Source: DATAEK01 sp036258055 (GTDB lineage Bacteria > Acidobacteriota > Vicinamibacteria > Vicinamibacterales > 2-12-FULL-66-21). Taken from it: 64,000 nt of DNA. Below are positions 17,431 to 26,817 of the stretch, in pieces. Every line of letters begins with the position of its first letter. The first letter of the stretch is position 1. A model generated the notes under the pieces. It saw only the letters and a list, made by a program, of their open reading frames with translations, did no database searches and had not been told where the DNA came from. The stretch covers positions 99,027 to 163,026 of the forward strand of contig DATAEK010000282.1 in assembly GCA_036258055.1 (NCBI GenBank), read 5' to 3'. Made by a program: the position numbers and the translations under genes.

Positions 17431-18564
17431 ATGGCGCGAAAGCTCAAATCGGACAAGCTGCTCTTCACGGCGACGCTGCTGCTCGTGTGCACGAGCGTCG
17501 TGATGGTGTACAGCGCCTCGGCGGTCATCGCACTCGACCGCTACCAGCAGCCATACCTCTTCTTGTTCAAGCAGGGAACGTGGGCGCTCCTCGGACTGTG
17601 CCTCATGCCGATCGTCATGCGGATCGACTACCGCAACTACCGGCAGCCCGCGGTCATCTGGACCGGTCTCGCGATCGCAGCGCTCGCGCTCATCGCTGTC
17701 CTCTTTGGCCGTCCCGTGAAAGGCGCCACGCGATGGCTTGGCTTCGCTGGCCTTGGGGTGCAGCCCTCCGAGCTCGCCAAGATCGCCGTGATCATGTTCA
17801 CGGCTGCCCTCCTCGAGCGGCGCATGGAGCGGATCGACGAGGTGTCGTACTCGCTGCTGCCGATTGGCGTCGTGGTTGGCGCCATCGTCGGATTGATCCT
17901 GATTGAGCCCGATTTGGGAACGGCGGTGTCAGTACTGATGATCGCCGCCGTGATGGTGTTCGCCGCGGGCATCCACTACCGGTACCTCGTCGGGCTCTTT
18001 CTGACGTCGCTGCCGGCGCTCTATCTGCTGCTGATGACGTCGGACTACCGGCGGCGTCGCGTGACCGCGTTCCTCGATCCCTGGAGCGATCCGCTGGGCA
18101 GCGGATTCCAGATCATCCAGTCGATGATTGCCGTCGGGACCGGCGGCGTGTTCGGACGCGGCCTGATGGCAGGCGTCCAGAAGCTGTACTTCCTGCCCGA
18201 ACCGCACAACGATTTCATCTACAGCGTCATCGCCGAGGAGCTCGGGCTCATCGGCGCGACAGTCGTGCTCGCGTGTTTCTGCGTGATCACGTGGCGCGGT
18301 CTCCGCACGGCGATGCGCGCGCCCGATCGCTTCGGCGCGTTCCTCGCCATCGGCCTCACCACGATGGTCGCGTTCCAGGCGTTCTTCAATATCAGCGTCG
18401 TGCTCGGGCTCCTGCCGACGAAGGGTATCCCGCTGCCGTTCGTCAGCGCCGGCGGCTCGTCGCTGCTCATCAACATGATTGGCATGGCGATGCTGCTGAA
18501 CGTCTCGCAGCACGCCTCACCGTCACACGTCGTGACGACGACGATCGCGACGCCTGATGCATGA
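17431..18564 (+). CDS. ftsW: Septal peptidoglycan polymerase FtsW
   Basis: A 377-residue SEDS glycosyltransferase with ten membrane helices. It polymerises lipid II at the septum together with the class B PBP. Visible are the family segments GATRWLGFAGLGVQPSELAK, the loop DPWSDPLGSGFQIIQS, FLPEPHNDFIYSVIAEELG and PFVSAGGSS. ATG 17431 is chosen over upstream in-frame codons because it precedes a short basic head and the first helix, with AGGA 8 nt ahead. The upstream frame runs through the structured gap and is unlikely to be translated. Overlaps murG by 4 nt. Confidence 0.95.
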   Translation: MARKLKSDKLLFTATLLLVCTSVVMVYSASAVIALDRYQQPYLFLFKQGTWALLGLCLMPIVMRIDYRNYRQPAVIWTGLAIAALALIAVLFGRPVKGATRWLGFAGLGVQPSELAKIAVIMFTAALLERRMERIDEVSYSLLPIGVVVGAIVGLILIEPDLGTAVSVLMIAAVMVFAAGIHYRYLVGLFLTSLPALYLLLMTSDYRRRRVTAFLDPWSDPLGSGFQIIQSMIAVGTGGVFGRGLMAGVQKLYFLPEPHNDFIYSVIAEELGLIGATVVLACFCVITWRGLRTAMRAPDRFGAFLAIGLTTMVAFQAFFNISVVLGLLPTKGIPLPFVSAGGSSLLINMIGMAMLLNVSQHASPSHVVTTTIATPDA

Positions 18565-19661
18565 CGCCGCTACGCATCGTAATCGCGGGAGGAGGAACGG
18601 GAGGGCATCTTTTTCCGGGAATTGCGGTTGCCCGCGAGCTGCTGCGGAGGCGCCCGGACGCGCAGATCACCTTTGCCGGCACCGCGCGGGGGATCGAGTC
18701 ACGGGTCGTGCCGCGCGAGGGATTTCAGCTGGATCAGCTGCGCAGCGCCGGCCTGAAGGGCATGTCGCTCGCCGCTCGGCTGCGTGGTGTGCTGCTGCTG
18801 CCCGCGAGCGGGCTGGACGCGTGGCGGATTGTGTCGCGCCGCGCGCCGCAGCTGGTGATTGGCGTCGGCGGTTACAGCTCCGGCCCGGTCGTCCTGGCGG
18901 CGGCGGTGCGGCGGATTCCCACGCTTCTGCTCGAGCAGAACGCGGTACCCGGATTGACGAACAGACTACTCGCGCGGTTCGTGAGTGCGGCGGCGGTGAC
19001 GTTCGAGTCCACGGTCACATTTTTCGGGAGGAGGGGATTTGTCACAGGCAACCCGGTGCGTCCGGAGTTTTTCGAGTCGGTACCCGATGCACGCCCTGAA
19101 GGTCCGCCGAGGATTCTGATCTTTGGCGGCTCCCAGGGCGCGCACGCGATCAACCTGGCCATGGTGGAGGCAGCGCCGCGGCTGGCAGCCCACGGTGGCG
19201 GGATGGCAATCACGCATCAGACAGGAGAACGCGATCTGGAGTACGTGCGCGACGGCTACCGGCGCGCGGGCCTCACGGCGCGCGTGGAGCCGTTTCTCTA
19301 CGCCATGGATCGCGAGATGAAAGCCGCGGACCTCGTCGTGTGCCGGGCGGGCGCGACGACGATCGCGGAACTGACGGCGGCGGGGCGCGCAGCGGTGTTC
19401 ATCCCCCTGCCGACCGCCGCCGACGATCACCAGCGGCGGAATGCCGAGGTGCTGGCACGCGCCGGCGCGGCCGAGCTTCTCGAGCAACAGGGGCTGACCG
19501 GCGAACGGCTGGCCGAACGAATCGTCGCGCTCGCCTTGGACCAGGAGAAGCGGAGCGCGATGTCACGCGCCGCTCGCGGCCTGGCGAAGCCGGATGCGGC
19601 GCGGGCAATCGTCGACCGCGCGCTCACGCTCGCGCTGAGCGGCGCGCGGGCGGACGGCTGA
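18561..19661 (+). CDS. murG: Lipid II synthase MurG
   Basis: A 366-residue GT28 transferase that adds GlcNAc to lipid I on the inner membrane face. The glycine loop GGGTGGHLFPGIAVA is at residues 10-24, the second, GGYSSGP, near 107, and the C-terminal donor motif shows GGSQGAHAIN and later CRAGATTIAELTAAGRAAVFIPLP. The 366 residues fit the family. ATG overlaps the ftsW stop (ATGA); murC follows 17 nt later. Confidence 0.96.
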   Translation: MTPLRIVIAGGGTGGHLFPGIAVARELLRRRPDAQITFAGTARGIESRVVPREGFQLDQLRSAGLKGMSLAARLRGVLLLPASGLDAWRIVSRRAPQLVIGVGGYSSGPVVLAAAVRRIPTLLLEQNAVPGLTNRLLARFVSAAAVTFESTVTFFGRRGFVTGNPVRPEFFESVPDARPEGPPRILIFGGSQGAHAINLAMVEAAPRLAAHGGGMAITHQTGERDLEYVRDGYRRAGLTARVEPFLYAMDREMKAADLVVCRAGATTIAELTAAGRAAVFIPLPTAADDHQRRNAEVLARAGAAELLEQQGLTGERLAERIVALALDQEKRSAMSRAARGLAKPDAARAIVDRALTLALSGARADG

Positions 19662-19678
19662 TCGTTCCCGGGGATCGC

Positions 19679-21115
19679 ATGCTCGGTCGCACGCGACACA
19701 TTCACTTCGTCGGGATCGGGGGGATCGGGATGAGCGGCATCGCCGAGCTCCTGGCCAACCTCGGATACGAGGTGAGCGGATCGGACTCGAGACGCTCCGA
19801 CGTCACGGATCGTCTCGTGCAGCTTGGCGTGGCGGTGCATACCGGGCATCACGCGTCGCACGTTGGACAGGCCGACGTCGTCGTCGTGTCCTCGGCGATC
19901 CGCGGCGACAACCCCGAGATTGCCGAAGCCGTCCGGCGGCACATCCCGGTCATCCCGCGGGCCGAGATGTTGGCCGAGCTGATGCGGCTGCGCTACGGCA
20001 TCGCCGTCGCGGGCGCGCATGGGAAGACGACGACCACGTCGATGATCGCGCTGGTGTTCGAGCGGGCAGGACTCGATCCCACGGCGGTCATCGGCGGTCG
20101 CCTCAGCGCATTCGGCAGCAACGCCAGGCTGGGCCGCGGTGACTACATGGTCGTCGAGGCCGACGAGAGCGACCGATCGTTCCTGAAGCTGTCACCAGGG
20201 ATTGCCGTGATTACGAACGTGGACCGCGAGCACATGGAGGCGTACGGCACCTGGGAGAACCTGCAGCAGGCGTTCGTGGACTTCGCCAACAAGGTGCCGT
20301 TCTACGGCGCCGTGGTCGCCTGCGCCGATGACCCCGCACTGTGCGCGCTCGTTCCGAACGTCACCCGGCGCGTGATCATGTACGGCTTCGCCGATCACGT
20401 GACGCAGGGTGTGCTCGACGTAGCCGGGCACCATCAATCACTCGAGGCGTTCGGGTCGCGCTGTCGGGTGTCGATGCGGGGTACCGGCGTGCCGACCGAG
20501 ATGCTGGGGGAGCTGAGGCTGCAGGTTCCGGGGCGGCACAACCTCCTCAATGCCCTCGCCGCGGTAGCGGTCGGTCTCGAAGCCGGGATTCCGTTCGAGC
20601 GGATCGCCAGCGCGCTCGCGGAGTTCCGCGGCGCCGAACGGCGGTTTCAGCTCAGGGGCGAGGCCGGCGGCGTGATGGTCGTCGACGACTACGGGCATCA
20701 CCCGACCGAGATTGCGGCGGTGCTCGCCGCGTCGCGTGCGGGCATCGACCGACGCGTGGTCGTCGTGTTCCAGCCGCACCGCTACACCCGTACCCATCAG
20801 CTGATGGGGGAGTTTGGCCGCGCGCTGTCGGCGGCCGACGAGATCGTGCTGACGGATATCTACGCGGCAGGAGAGGCGCCGATCGAGGGAGTCACCATCG
20901 ACGCGCTCGCCGACGCCGTCCGTGCCGTCGCGACGAATCCGGTCCACGTCGTGCGATCGCTCGAGGACCTCCCTGCCTTCGTGGCGACGCGGGCGCGAAA
21001 GGGCGATCTGATCATCACGATGGGCGCCGGCTCGATTGGGGCCATCGGCGATCGAATCCTCGCCGCCATCCGCACCCGGGATGAGTCGGCCGCCGCAACC
21101 GGAGGCCGGTCATGA
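19679..21115 (+). CDS. murC: UDP-MurNAc:L-alanine ligase MurC
   Basis: A 478-residue Mur ligase that adds the first stem residue. N-terminal HFVGIGGIGMSGIAELL, ATP loop AGAHGKTTTTSM, then EADESDRSF and the C-terminal DDYGHHPTEI are all diagnostic. ATG 19679 with GGGGA 5 nt upstream is the true start; the frame extending 113 codons upstream is a shadow of murG. In most dcw clusters murB follows; here murC runs straight into ftsQ with a 4-nt overlap, so MurB must be encoded elsewhere. Confidence 0.96.
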   Translation: MLGRTRHIHFVGIGGIGMSGIAELLANLGYEVSGSDSRRSDVTDRLVQLGVAVHTGHHASHVGQADVVVVSSAIRGDNPEIAEAVRRHIPVIPRAEMLAELMRLRYGIAVAGAHGKTTTTSMIALVFERAGLDPTAVIGGRLSAFGSNARLGRGDYMVVEADESDRSFLKLSPGIAVITNVDREHMEAYGTWENLQQAFVDFANKVPFYGAVVACADDPALCALVPNVTRRVIMYGFADHVTQGVLDVAGHHQSLEAFGSRCRVSMRGTGVPTEMLGELRLQVPGRHNLLNALAAVAVGLEAGIPFERIASALAEFRGAERRFQLRGEAGGVMVVDDYGHHPTEIAAVLAASRAGIDRRVVVVFQPHRYTRTHQLMGEFGRALSAADEIVLTDIYAAGEAPIEGVTIDALADAVRAVATNPVHVVRSLEDLPAFVATRARKGDLIITMGAGSIGAIGDRILAAIRTRDESAAATGGRS

Positions 21116-21975
21116 GCGTGAAGGCCTCGGTGGAAAAGGGCTTCCGGCGTGCCCGGGTCAAGCCGGGGAAGCGCAAGAAAAGCCGTGGACGGGCAGTCGT
21201 GGTGGCCGTGCGGCACGCGGTGGCGATGGCGATCGTCGGCTATGCGGCCTATCGCGCGGTGAATCTCGTCGTCAGCGCCGCCCCGCTTCAGGTCGGACGG
21301 ATTGTGGTTCGCGGCAACGTGCGGTTGTCGAGTGGAGAAGTCGAAGCGCTCGTCCACGGGCTGTACGGCACCAGCATCCTTCGCGCAAACCTGACCGCCT
21401 GCCGGCGCCGGCTGCTCGAATCGCCGTGGGTCGCGGATGTCGCCCTTCGGCGCGTCCTGCCGTCGACGATTGAAATCGAGGTGTCCGAGCGCCGGCCGAT
21501 GGGCATCAGCCGCATTGGCGATCAGCTTTACCTGATCGATCGGGGTGGATCGGTGATCGACGAGTTCGGCCCGCAGTATCGCGAGTTCGATCTGCCGATC
21601 ATCGACGGCCTCGTGCGGCCGCCCCGGGACGGTCACCCCGCCGTGGACGCCACACGTGCTGAGTTCGCCGCCCGCGTCCTGGATTCGGTCGCGGGGCAGC
21701 GGGAGATTGCGACACGGGTCTCGCAAATCGACGTGTCCGATCTTCACGACGCGGTGGTGCTGCTCGACGACGATACGGCGCAGCTGCACCTCGGAGAGGA
21801 CAAGTTCCTCGAACGCCTGCGGTCGTACTTGGAAGTCGCATCGGCGCTGCGTGAGCGGGTGCCCGACATCGATTACGTCGATCTGCGGTTTGAGGAACGC
21901 GTGTACGTCCGGCCGCGCGGGGGCGCAGCCGCGATTGCCGCCAGCCGACCATCGTCGGCCGGAAAATCGTTTTAA
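21112..21975 (+). CDS. ftsQ: Cell division protein FtsQ/DivIB
   Basis: A 287-residue bitopic membrane protein. A long basic cytoplasmic head (about 20 Lys/Arg-rich residues) precedes one helix near 27-47, then a POTRA domain with VGRIVVRGNVRLSSGEVEAL and the WVADVALRRVLPSTIEIEV strand, and the FtsQ beta domain. It recruits FtsL/FtsB to the septum. Start ATG overlaps the murC stop; ftsA follows after 10 nt behind an AGGGAGGA ribosome binding site. Confidence 0.92.
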   Translation: MSVKASVEKGFRRARVKPGKRKKSRGRAVVVAVRHAVAMAIVGYAAYRAVNLVVSAAPLQVGRIVVRGNVRLSSGEVEALVHGLYGTSILRANLTACRRRLLESPWVADVALRRVLPSTIEIEVSERRPMGISRIGDQLYLIDRGGSVIDEFGPQYREFDLPIIDGLVRPPRDGHPAVDATRAEFAARVLDSVAGQREIATRVSQIDVSDLHDAVVLLDDDTAQLHLGEDKFLERLRSYLEVASALRERVPDIDYVDLRFEERVYVRPRGGAAAIAASRPSSAGKSF

Positions 21976-21985
21976 GGGAGGATCC

Positions 21986-23221
21986 GTGGCACGGAAGGAA
22001 CGATACCTTGTCGGGCTCGACGTCGGCACGGCGAAGATCTCGGCGATCGTCGGCGAAGCGACCGAGGATGGCGCGCTCGACATCATCGGTATCGGGGTCG
22101 CCGACTCCCGGGGAATCCGCCGCGGCGTCGTGGTCAACCTCGAGGCCGCGGTCGATTCCATCAAAAAAGCGATCGAAGAAGCGGAACTCACGGCCGGAAT
22201 CGAGATAGACTCCGTGCACTTGGGGCTGTCGGGCGCGCACGTGAAAGCGTTCAACAGCCGCGGCGTGGTGGCGGTCGCGGGAAAGAACCGCGAAATCACG
22301 CGAGAGGACGTGCGTCGCGCGATCGACGCAGCGAAGGCGGTGGCGCTGCCGAGCGGGCGTGAGATCCTGCACGTGCTGCCGCAGGATTTCGTCGTGGACG
22401 AGCAGGACGGTATCGGGGCGCCGGTCGGCATGACCGGCGCGCGGCTCGAAGTCAACGTCCATATCGTCACGGGTAGCGCGTCGTCCACGCAGAACATCGT
22501 GGCCTGCGTGAACCGCGCCGGCGTCGCCGTGCTGGATACGGTCCTGGAGCAGTTGGCGGCAAGCGAGGCAGTGCTGACGCAGGACGAGAAGGAGCTGGGC
22601 GTCGCGCTCGTGGACATCGGCGGTGGCACGACGGACTTCGCGATCTTCGAGCGCGGCAGTTTGTGGCACACAGGGGTCGTGGCCGTCGGCGGCGACCACT
22701 TCACGAACGACATCGCGGTCGGCCTTCGAACCCCGATCCCCGATGCGGAGAAGATCAAGCGCCGCTGCGGCTGCGCGCTGTCGGCGATGGTCGCGGAAGA
22801 CGAGACGATGGAAGTGGCCAGCGTGGGAGGCCGGAAGCCACGCGTGATGGCGCGGCGGATCCTGTCGGAGATCCTTCAGCCGCGGGCGGAAGAAATATTT
22901 CATCTCTTGTGGGATGAAATTCGACGGGCGGGGTTCGAAAAATCGCTGAACTCCGGTATCGTTCTGACGGGCGGCGGCGCCATGCTCGAGGGCACGGCGG
23001 AAATCGCCGAACAGATTTTCGACCTGCCGATCCGGCGAGGATGTCCCGCCGGAGTCGGCGGACTGGCGGACCACGTGAACAACCCGGCATTCGCCACGGG
23101 CGTCGGGCTGGTCAGCTACGCGCACCGCAACCAGGCAAGCGAGCCCGCACGGCCGGTGGGAGCCGGCGCGTTCGGCCGCGTCGCCGGGCGGTTGCGAACG
23201 TTGTTCAAGGAATTCTTCTAA
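21986..23221 (+). CDS. ftsA: Cell division actin-like protein FtsA
   Basis: A 411-residue actin-fold ATPase that anchors FtsZ to the membrane. It shows the phosphate-1 motif VGLDVGTAKISAIVGE, the phosphate-2 region VDIGGGTTDFAIF and the adenosine motif VLTGGGAMLEG. The C-terminal end, GRVAGRLRTLFKEFF, is an amphipathic helix as expected for the membrane target. GTG 21986 is selected by the strong AGGGAGGA 5 nt ahead; the longer frame upstream overlaps ftsQ. Confidence 0.96.
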   Translation: MARKERYLVGLDVGTAKISAIVGEATEDGALDIIGIGVADSRGIRRGVVVNLEAAVDSIKKAIEEAELTAGIEIDSVHLGLSGAHVKAFNSRGVVAVAGKNREITREDVRRAIDAAKAVALPSGREILHVLPQDFVVDEQDGIGAPVGMTGARLEVNVHIVTGSASSTQNIVACVNRAGVAVLDTVLEQLAASEAVLTQDEKELGVALVDIGGGTTDFAIFERGSLWHTGVVAVGGDHFTNDIAVGLRTPIPDAEKIKRRCGCALSAMVAEDETMEVASVGGRKPRVMARRILSEILQPRAEEIFHLLWDEIRRAGFEKSLNSGIVLTGGGAMLEGTAEIAEQIFDLPIRRGCPAGVGGLADHVNNPAFATGVGLVSYAHRNQASEPARPVGAGAFGRVAGRLRTLFKEFF

Positions 23222-23269
23222 CGCACAGGGTTTCGCGCTCTTCACGAGGGCGCGGCAGGGAGGACCGGG

Positions 23270-24550
23270 ATGGGTGATCTTCGCAACACAACCGACCGCG
23301 CTGACGAGTCCTTGCCACTCAGGCTGAAACTGGACAACGAGAGCCGGACGGGCGCCCGGATAAAAGTCGTGGGCGTCGGCGGCGGCGGGAGCAATGCCGT
23401 GAACCGCATGGTGAGCGCGGGTCTCGAGGGCGTCGAGTTCATCATCGCCAACACGGACTTGCAGGCGCTCAAGCTCAACGCTGCGCCGAACAAGCTGCAG
23501 ATTGGCGCGAAGCTGACGAAAGGTCTCGGAGCCGGGGCGGATCCCACCGTCGGCCGTCAGGCCGCGCTCGAAGACACCGACAAGCTCATCGAAGCGCTCG
23601 ACGGTGCCGACATGGTCTTCGTGACGACCGGCCTCGGCGGCGGCACGGGCACCGGCGGGGCGCCGGTGATCGCCAGCCTCGCCAGCGAGCTCGGCGCACT
23701 GACGATCGCCGTCGTCACCAAACCGTTCCGTTTCGAAGGGCGCAAGCGTCAACTCCAGGCGGAGCAGGGCCTCGAAGAGCTCCGCGAATGCGTCGACACG
23801 GTCATCACCATTCCCAACGAGCGCCTCCTTGCCACGATCACCCGGAGCACGTCGCTCAACGACGCCTTCAGCACGGCAGACGATGTGCTGCGGCAGGCGA
23901 TTCAGGGCATTTCGGACCTGATTCTCGTGCCGGGCATGATCAATCTCGACTTCGCCGACGTGAAGACAATCATGGCCGGCATGGGTCTCGCGATCATGGG
24001 CACAGGCCTGGCCGAAGGGGAGAATCGCGCGATGGCGGCGGCCAACCTCGCGATCTCGAGCCCGCTCCTCGAAGACGCATCGGTGAAGGGTGCTCGAGGA
24101 GTGATCATCAACGTCACTGGTGGCCCGGACTTGTCGCTCATCGAAGTCAGCGAAGCCTCCGGCATCATCCAGGAGGCCGCGCACGAAGATGCCAACATCA
24201 TCTTCGGCGCCGTCGTCGACCCGCAGATGGGTGGGAAGGTGAAGATCACGGTCATCGCCACCGGGTTCGACAGGCCTGTCGCGAGTCGGTCTCTGTCGCC
24301 CACCGCATCGCAAACGCCGGTCGATCTGCAGTCGTACGCCAACTGGAAGCAGGAAGCCAGCGAACGCGTCGCCGCCGCGGGTGGCGGCGGGGGATCACGC
24401 GTGACCTTCTCCCGTCGTCCGGCTCTCGATCTGCCGTTGACGCCGCCACAGCCCGCGGCTGACTCGGCGCCCACCGCCCCGGGCGCAGAGTTCGAGCCCG
24501 TGTCACCGCTCGACGTGCCGGCGTTTCTCCGGCGGCAGAGCGAAGGGTAG
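23270..24550 (+). CDS. ftsZ: Cell division protein FtsZ
   Basis: A 426-residue tubulin homologue. GTP-binding features are VGVGGGGSNAVNRM, NTDLQALK, the tubulin signature GLGGGTGTGGAPV and NLDFADVKTIM. After a variable linker of about 90 residues comes the conserved C-terminal peptide LDVPAFLRRQ that binds FtsA. About 50 nt separate it from ftsA, with GGGAGGA before ATG 23270. Last gene of the division cluster. A perfect hairpin begins directly at its TAG stop. Confidence 0.98.
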   Translation: MGDLRNTTDRADESLPLRLKLDNESRTGARIKVVGVGGGGSNAVNRMVSAGLEGVEFIIANTDLQALKLNAAPNKLQIGAKLTKGLGAGADPTVGRQAALEDTDKLIEALDGADMVFVTTGLGGGTGTGGAPVIASLASELGALTIAVVTKPFRFEGRKRQLQAEQGLEELRECVDTVITIPNERLLATITRSTSLNDAFSTADDVLRQAIQGISDLILVPGMINLDFADVKTIMAGMGLAIMGTGLAEGENRAMAAANLAISSPLLEDASVKGARGVIINVTGGPDLSLIEVSEASGIIQEAAHEDANIIFGAVVDPQMGGKVKITVIATGFDRPVASRSLSPTASQTPVDLQSYANWKQEASERVAAAGGGGGSRVTFSRRPALDLPLTPPQPAADSAPTAPGAEFEPVSPLDVPAFLRRQSEG

Positions 24551-24573
24551 CCGCGGACGCTGCGCGTCCGCGG
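24551..24573 (+). terminator. Hairpin abutting the ftsZ stop codon
   Basis: A perfect 10-bp G/C-rich stem (CCGCGGACGC / GCGTCCGCGG) with a 3-nt loop starts at the base after TAG. There is no T-run, so it may act as a mRNA-end stabiliser or a factor-assisted terminator rather than a classical intrinsic one. Confidence 0.55.
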
Positions 24574-25047
24574 ATGGGAAATGGCAATGGCAGATGGCAA
24601 ATGGGCGAGCGGCCAGGGCCGAGGCAGGCTACGCCACGGCCCACGCTTTGGCAGCCGCGAGTGAGCCGGCCGGGGGCACAGGCCGATCGACAATTTGCGC
24701 AAAGTGCGAGTCAGCGACGTGGCTCAGCCGGTCGCTGACTTGTCTTTGATTCCAGACTTCCTCCGCTTGAGCCAACTCCATCAGCGGCAACGGCGCAGCG
24801 GCCGCGTGCGGAAACATGCCGGCCGCCTCGCCTAGGGCGGCTCGCGCGCGTGATAGACTGAATAAATCCACGGAACGCGCGAGCGGCGACGTTGCAGACA
24901 GAGCCCTCGCACCACCCCGTGAGCCGCGCCCGGTGATGGCGGTCCATCGCTGCCGACCGGTCGAGGCTGAGACACTCCGTTCGTTCCTCTCGCCGGGCGA
25001 ATGACGCCGGAGTCGGCAACGGCCGACGGGTTCCGGCCCGACACTTC
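24574..25047. other. Gap between ftsZ and the radical SAM gene
   Basis: The gap opens with short ATGGCAA-type direct repeats (24574-24606). A minus-strand frame of 80 codons (24629-24871, GTG start) and a plus-strand frame of 62 codons (24816-25004) exist, but neither matches a family I know and both could be chance frames in high-GC DNA. A GCCGCC/GGCGGC hairpin lies at 24822-24841, and TAGACT at 24854 is a possible -10 for the next gene, without a clear -35. Confidence 0.35.
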
Positions 25048-26790
25048 ATGAAGAACTGGCAGCAGCGCGAACGCGCGCGGGAGACGCTCGCCCGCGAAGT
25101 TGGCTACGTGCAGAAGCCGCACGGCGGACGAGTGCGCGTCGCGCTCGCCTTCCCGAACACCTACTACGTCGGGATGTCGAGCCTCGGCTTCCAGACGATC
25201 TACCGGCTTTTCAATGCGATAGACGACGTGGTGTGCGAGCGGGTGTTCCTGCCGGGCAGGCAGGAGCTGCAGCAGCAGCTTGCGTCCGGCACGCCGCTCG
25301 TGACCCTCGAATCGCAGACCCCAATCTCCGACTTCGACGTCCTCGCGTTCTCCGTCTCCTTCGAATGGGACTACACGAACGTCGTCTCGATGTTGAGGCT
25401 GACGAAGCTGCCGCCGCGGGCAGCGGATCGATCCGGGCGCCATCCGCTCGTGGTCATCGGAGGGGCGATCACATTCGTGAATCCGGAGCCGCTGGCGTTG
25501 TTTGCTGATGTCATCGCGGCGGGTGAGGGCGAAGTGCTGGTGCCGGAGCTCATCGCGGCGCTGCGTGAAGGGAGCCCTCGAAGCGAGCTCCTCACGCGGC
25601 TCGCGAATAGTCGCGGCTTCTACATTCCATCGCTCTACGACGTGCGCTACGAGCACGACGGGACGATCGCTGCGTTCGAGGCACGAGAAGGAAGTGGCGC
25701 GCCGCCGGTGGTGAAGAAGGCGGCCGTGCGGAGCGCGGAGAAGCTCGATCCTCCGGCCACGTCCATCTTCACTCCGGATACCGAGTTCGGGTCCCGCTTC
25801 CTCATCGAGGTCGTGCGCGGCTGCGCCAATCTCTGCCGGTTCTGCTGGGCGGGCTACAACTACCTGCCGGTTCGGGCATTTCCCGCCGATCGCATTCTGC
25901 ACCTGGCCGCCGAGGCACGGAAGCACTCGTCGCGTGCCGGACTGGTGTCGATCGCGTTGTGCGATCACCCGGAGATCGAGCGAATCCTGACCAGCCTTCT
26001 GGACATGGGCTACTCGATCAGTCCCGCGTCGCTGAGGCTCGACGACCTGACAGCGCAAATCGTCTCGCTGCTGCACAAGAGCGGGGAACGTACGATCACG
26101 ATCGCGCCCGAAACCGGTTCCGATCGGCTCCGCCGGGTGATCAACAAGACCGTGACGAACGAGGAGATTCTCAAGAGCACGGAACTCATCTTCGAGAGCG
26201 GCATCGAGAACCTGAAGCTGTACTACATGATCGGCCTGCCCACCGAGCAGGACGAGGATCTCGTCGCCATTCGCGACCTGACGCTTCAGATGCGCGACAT
26301 CATGATGAAGCACGGCCGGTCCCGGGGACGGGCCGGCCGGATCATTGGAAGCGTCAACCCGCTCATTCCGAAGCCTGGAACGACCTATCAGTGGCTGCCG
26401 ATGGAGGATCCGGCGCTGACCGACCGCAAGGGGAAACGCCTGCGGCAGCTGCTGGCCGGCATCGACAACGTCTACTTCACGATCAAGTCGGAGCGGCATT
26501 CGTACTACCAGGCGCTGCTGTCGCTCGGCGACAGACGGGTTGCCTCCACCATCGAAGCGGCCGAGCGCAACGGCGGCAACTGGCGTGGCGCGGTCGCCGA
26601 AACCGGACTCGACGCAGACTTCTACATCTTTCGCGACCGCTCCCGTGACGCGCTGCTGCCATGGGACATCATCGACGGCGGCATGAAGGCGTCTTTCTTT
26701 CAAAGCGAGCTCCAGAAAGGATTCAGAGAGGAGTGGACGCTGCCCCCGAAACGGCAGAAAGACAACGCCCGTTTCCTGCCCGTCCTCTAA
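25048..26790 (+). CDS. B12-binding-type radical SAM protein (TIGR03960-like)
   Basis: A 580-residue radical SAM protein. An N-terminal half (about 1-230) resembles the B12-binding-like region of the family, with VALAFPNTYYVGMSSLG and VIGGAITFVNPEPLA. The [4Fe-4S] site is Cys259-x3-Cys263-x2-Cys266 in RGCANLCRFCWAGY, and the barrel continues with IAPETGSDRLRRVINK and LYYMIGLPTEQDEDL. The family is widespread and its reaction is not established; it is often paired with a DUF2344 protein, absent here. The start ATG 25048 precedes WQQRERARETLAREVGYV, typical for the family. Confidence 0.88.
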   Translation: MKNWQQRERARETLAREVGYVQKPHGGRVRVALAFPNTYYVGMSSLGFQTIYRLFNAIDDVVCERVFLPGRQELQQQLASGTPLVTLESQTPISDFDVLAFSVSFEWDYTNVVSMLRLTKLPPRAADRSGRHPLVVIGGAITFVNPEPLALFADVIAAGEGEVLVPELIAALREGSPRSELLTRLANSRGFYIPSLYDVRYEHDGTIAAFEAREGSGAPPVVKKAAVRSAEKLDPPATSIFTPDTEFGSRFLIEVVRGCANLCRFCWAGYNYLPVRAFPADRILHLAAEARKHSSRAGLVSIALCDHPEIERILTSLLDMGYSISPASLRLDDLTAQIVSLLHKSGERTITIAPETGSDRLRRVINKTVTNEEILKSTELIFESGIENLKLYYMIGLPTEQDEDLVAIRDLTLQMRDIMMKHGRSRGRAGRIIGSVNPLIPKPGTTYQWLPMEDPALTDRKGKRLRQLLAGIDNVYFTIKSERHSYYQALLSLGDRRVASTIEAAERNGGNWRGAVAETGLDADFYIFRDRSRDALLPWDIIDGGMKASFFQSELQKGFREEWTLPPKRQKDNARFLPVL

Positions 26791-26817
26791 GTCGTTCCGG
26801 GGTTCTCAGTTCTCGTT

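Noticed and set aside
19340..19678. Upstream extension of the murC frame
   Set aside because: It overlaps murG in another frame and carries no Mur-ligase sequence; ATG 19679 has a ribosome binding site.
21599..24313. A 904-codon open frame on the minus strand across ftsA and ftsZ
   Set aside because: It is antisense to two clear division genes, crosses their gap, has no domain-like sequence and is rich in Arg, His and Asp as expected for a high-GC shadow frame.
24629..24871. An 80-codon minus-strand frame after ftsZ as a gene
   Set aside because: No ribosome binding site, no known family, and similar chance frames occur throughout this high-GC DNA. Kept only as a note in the gap description.
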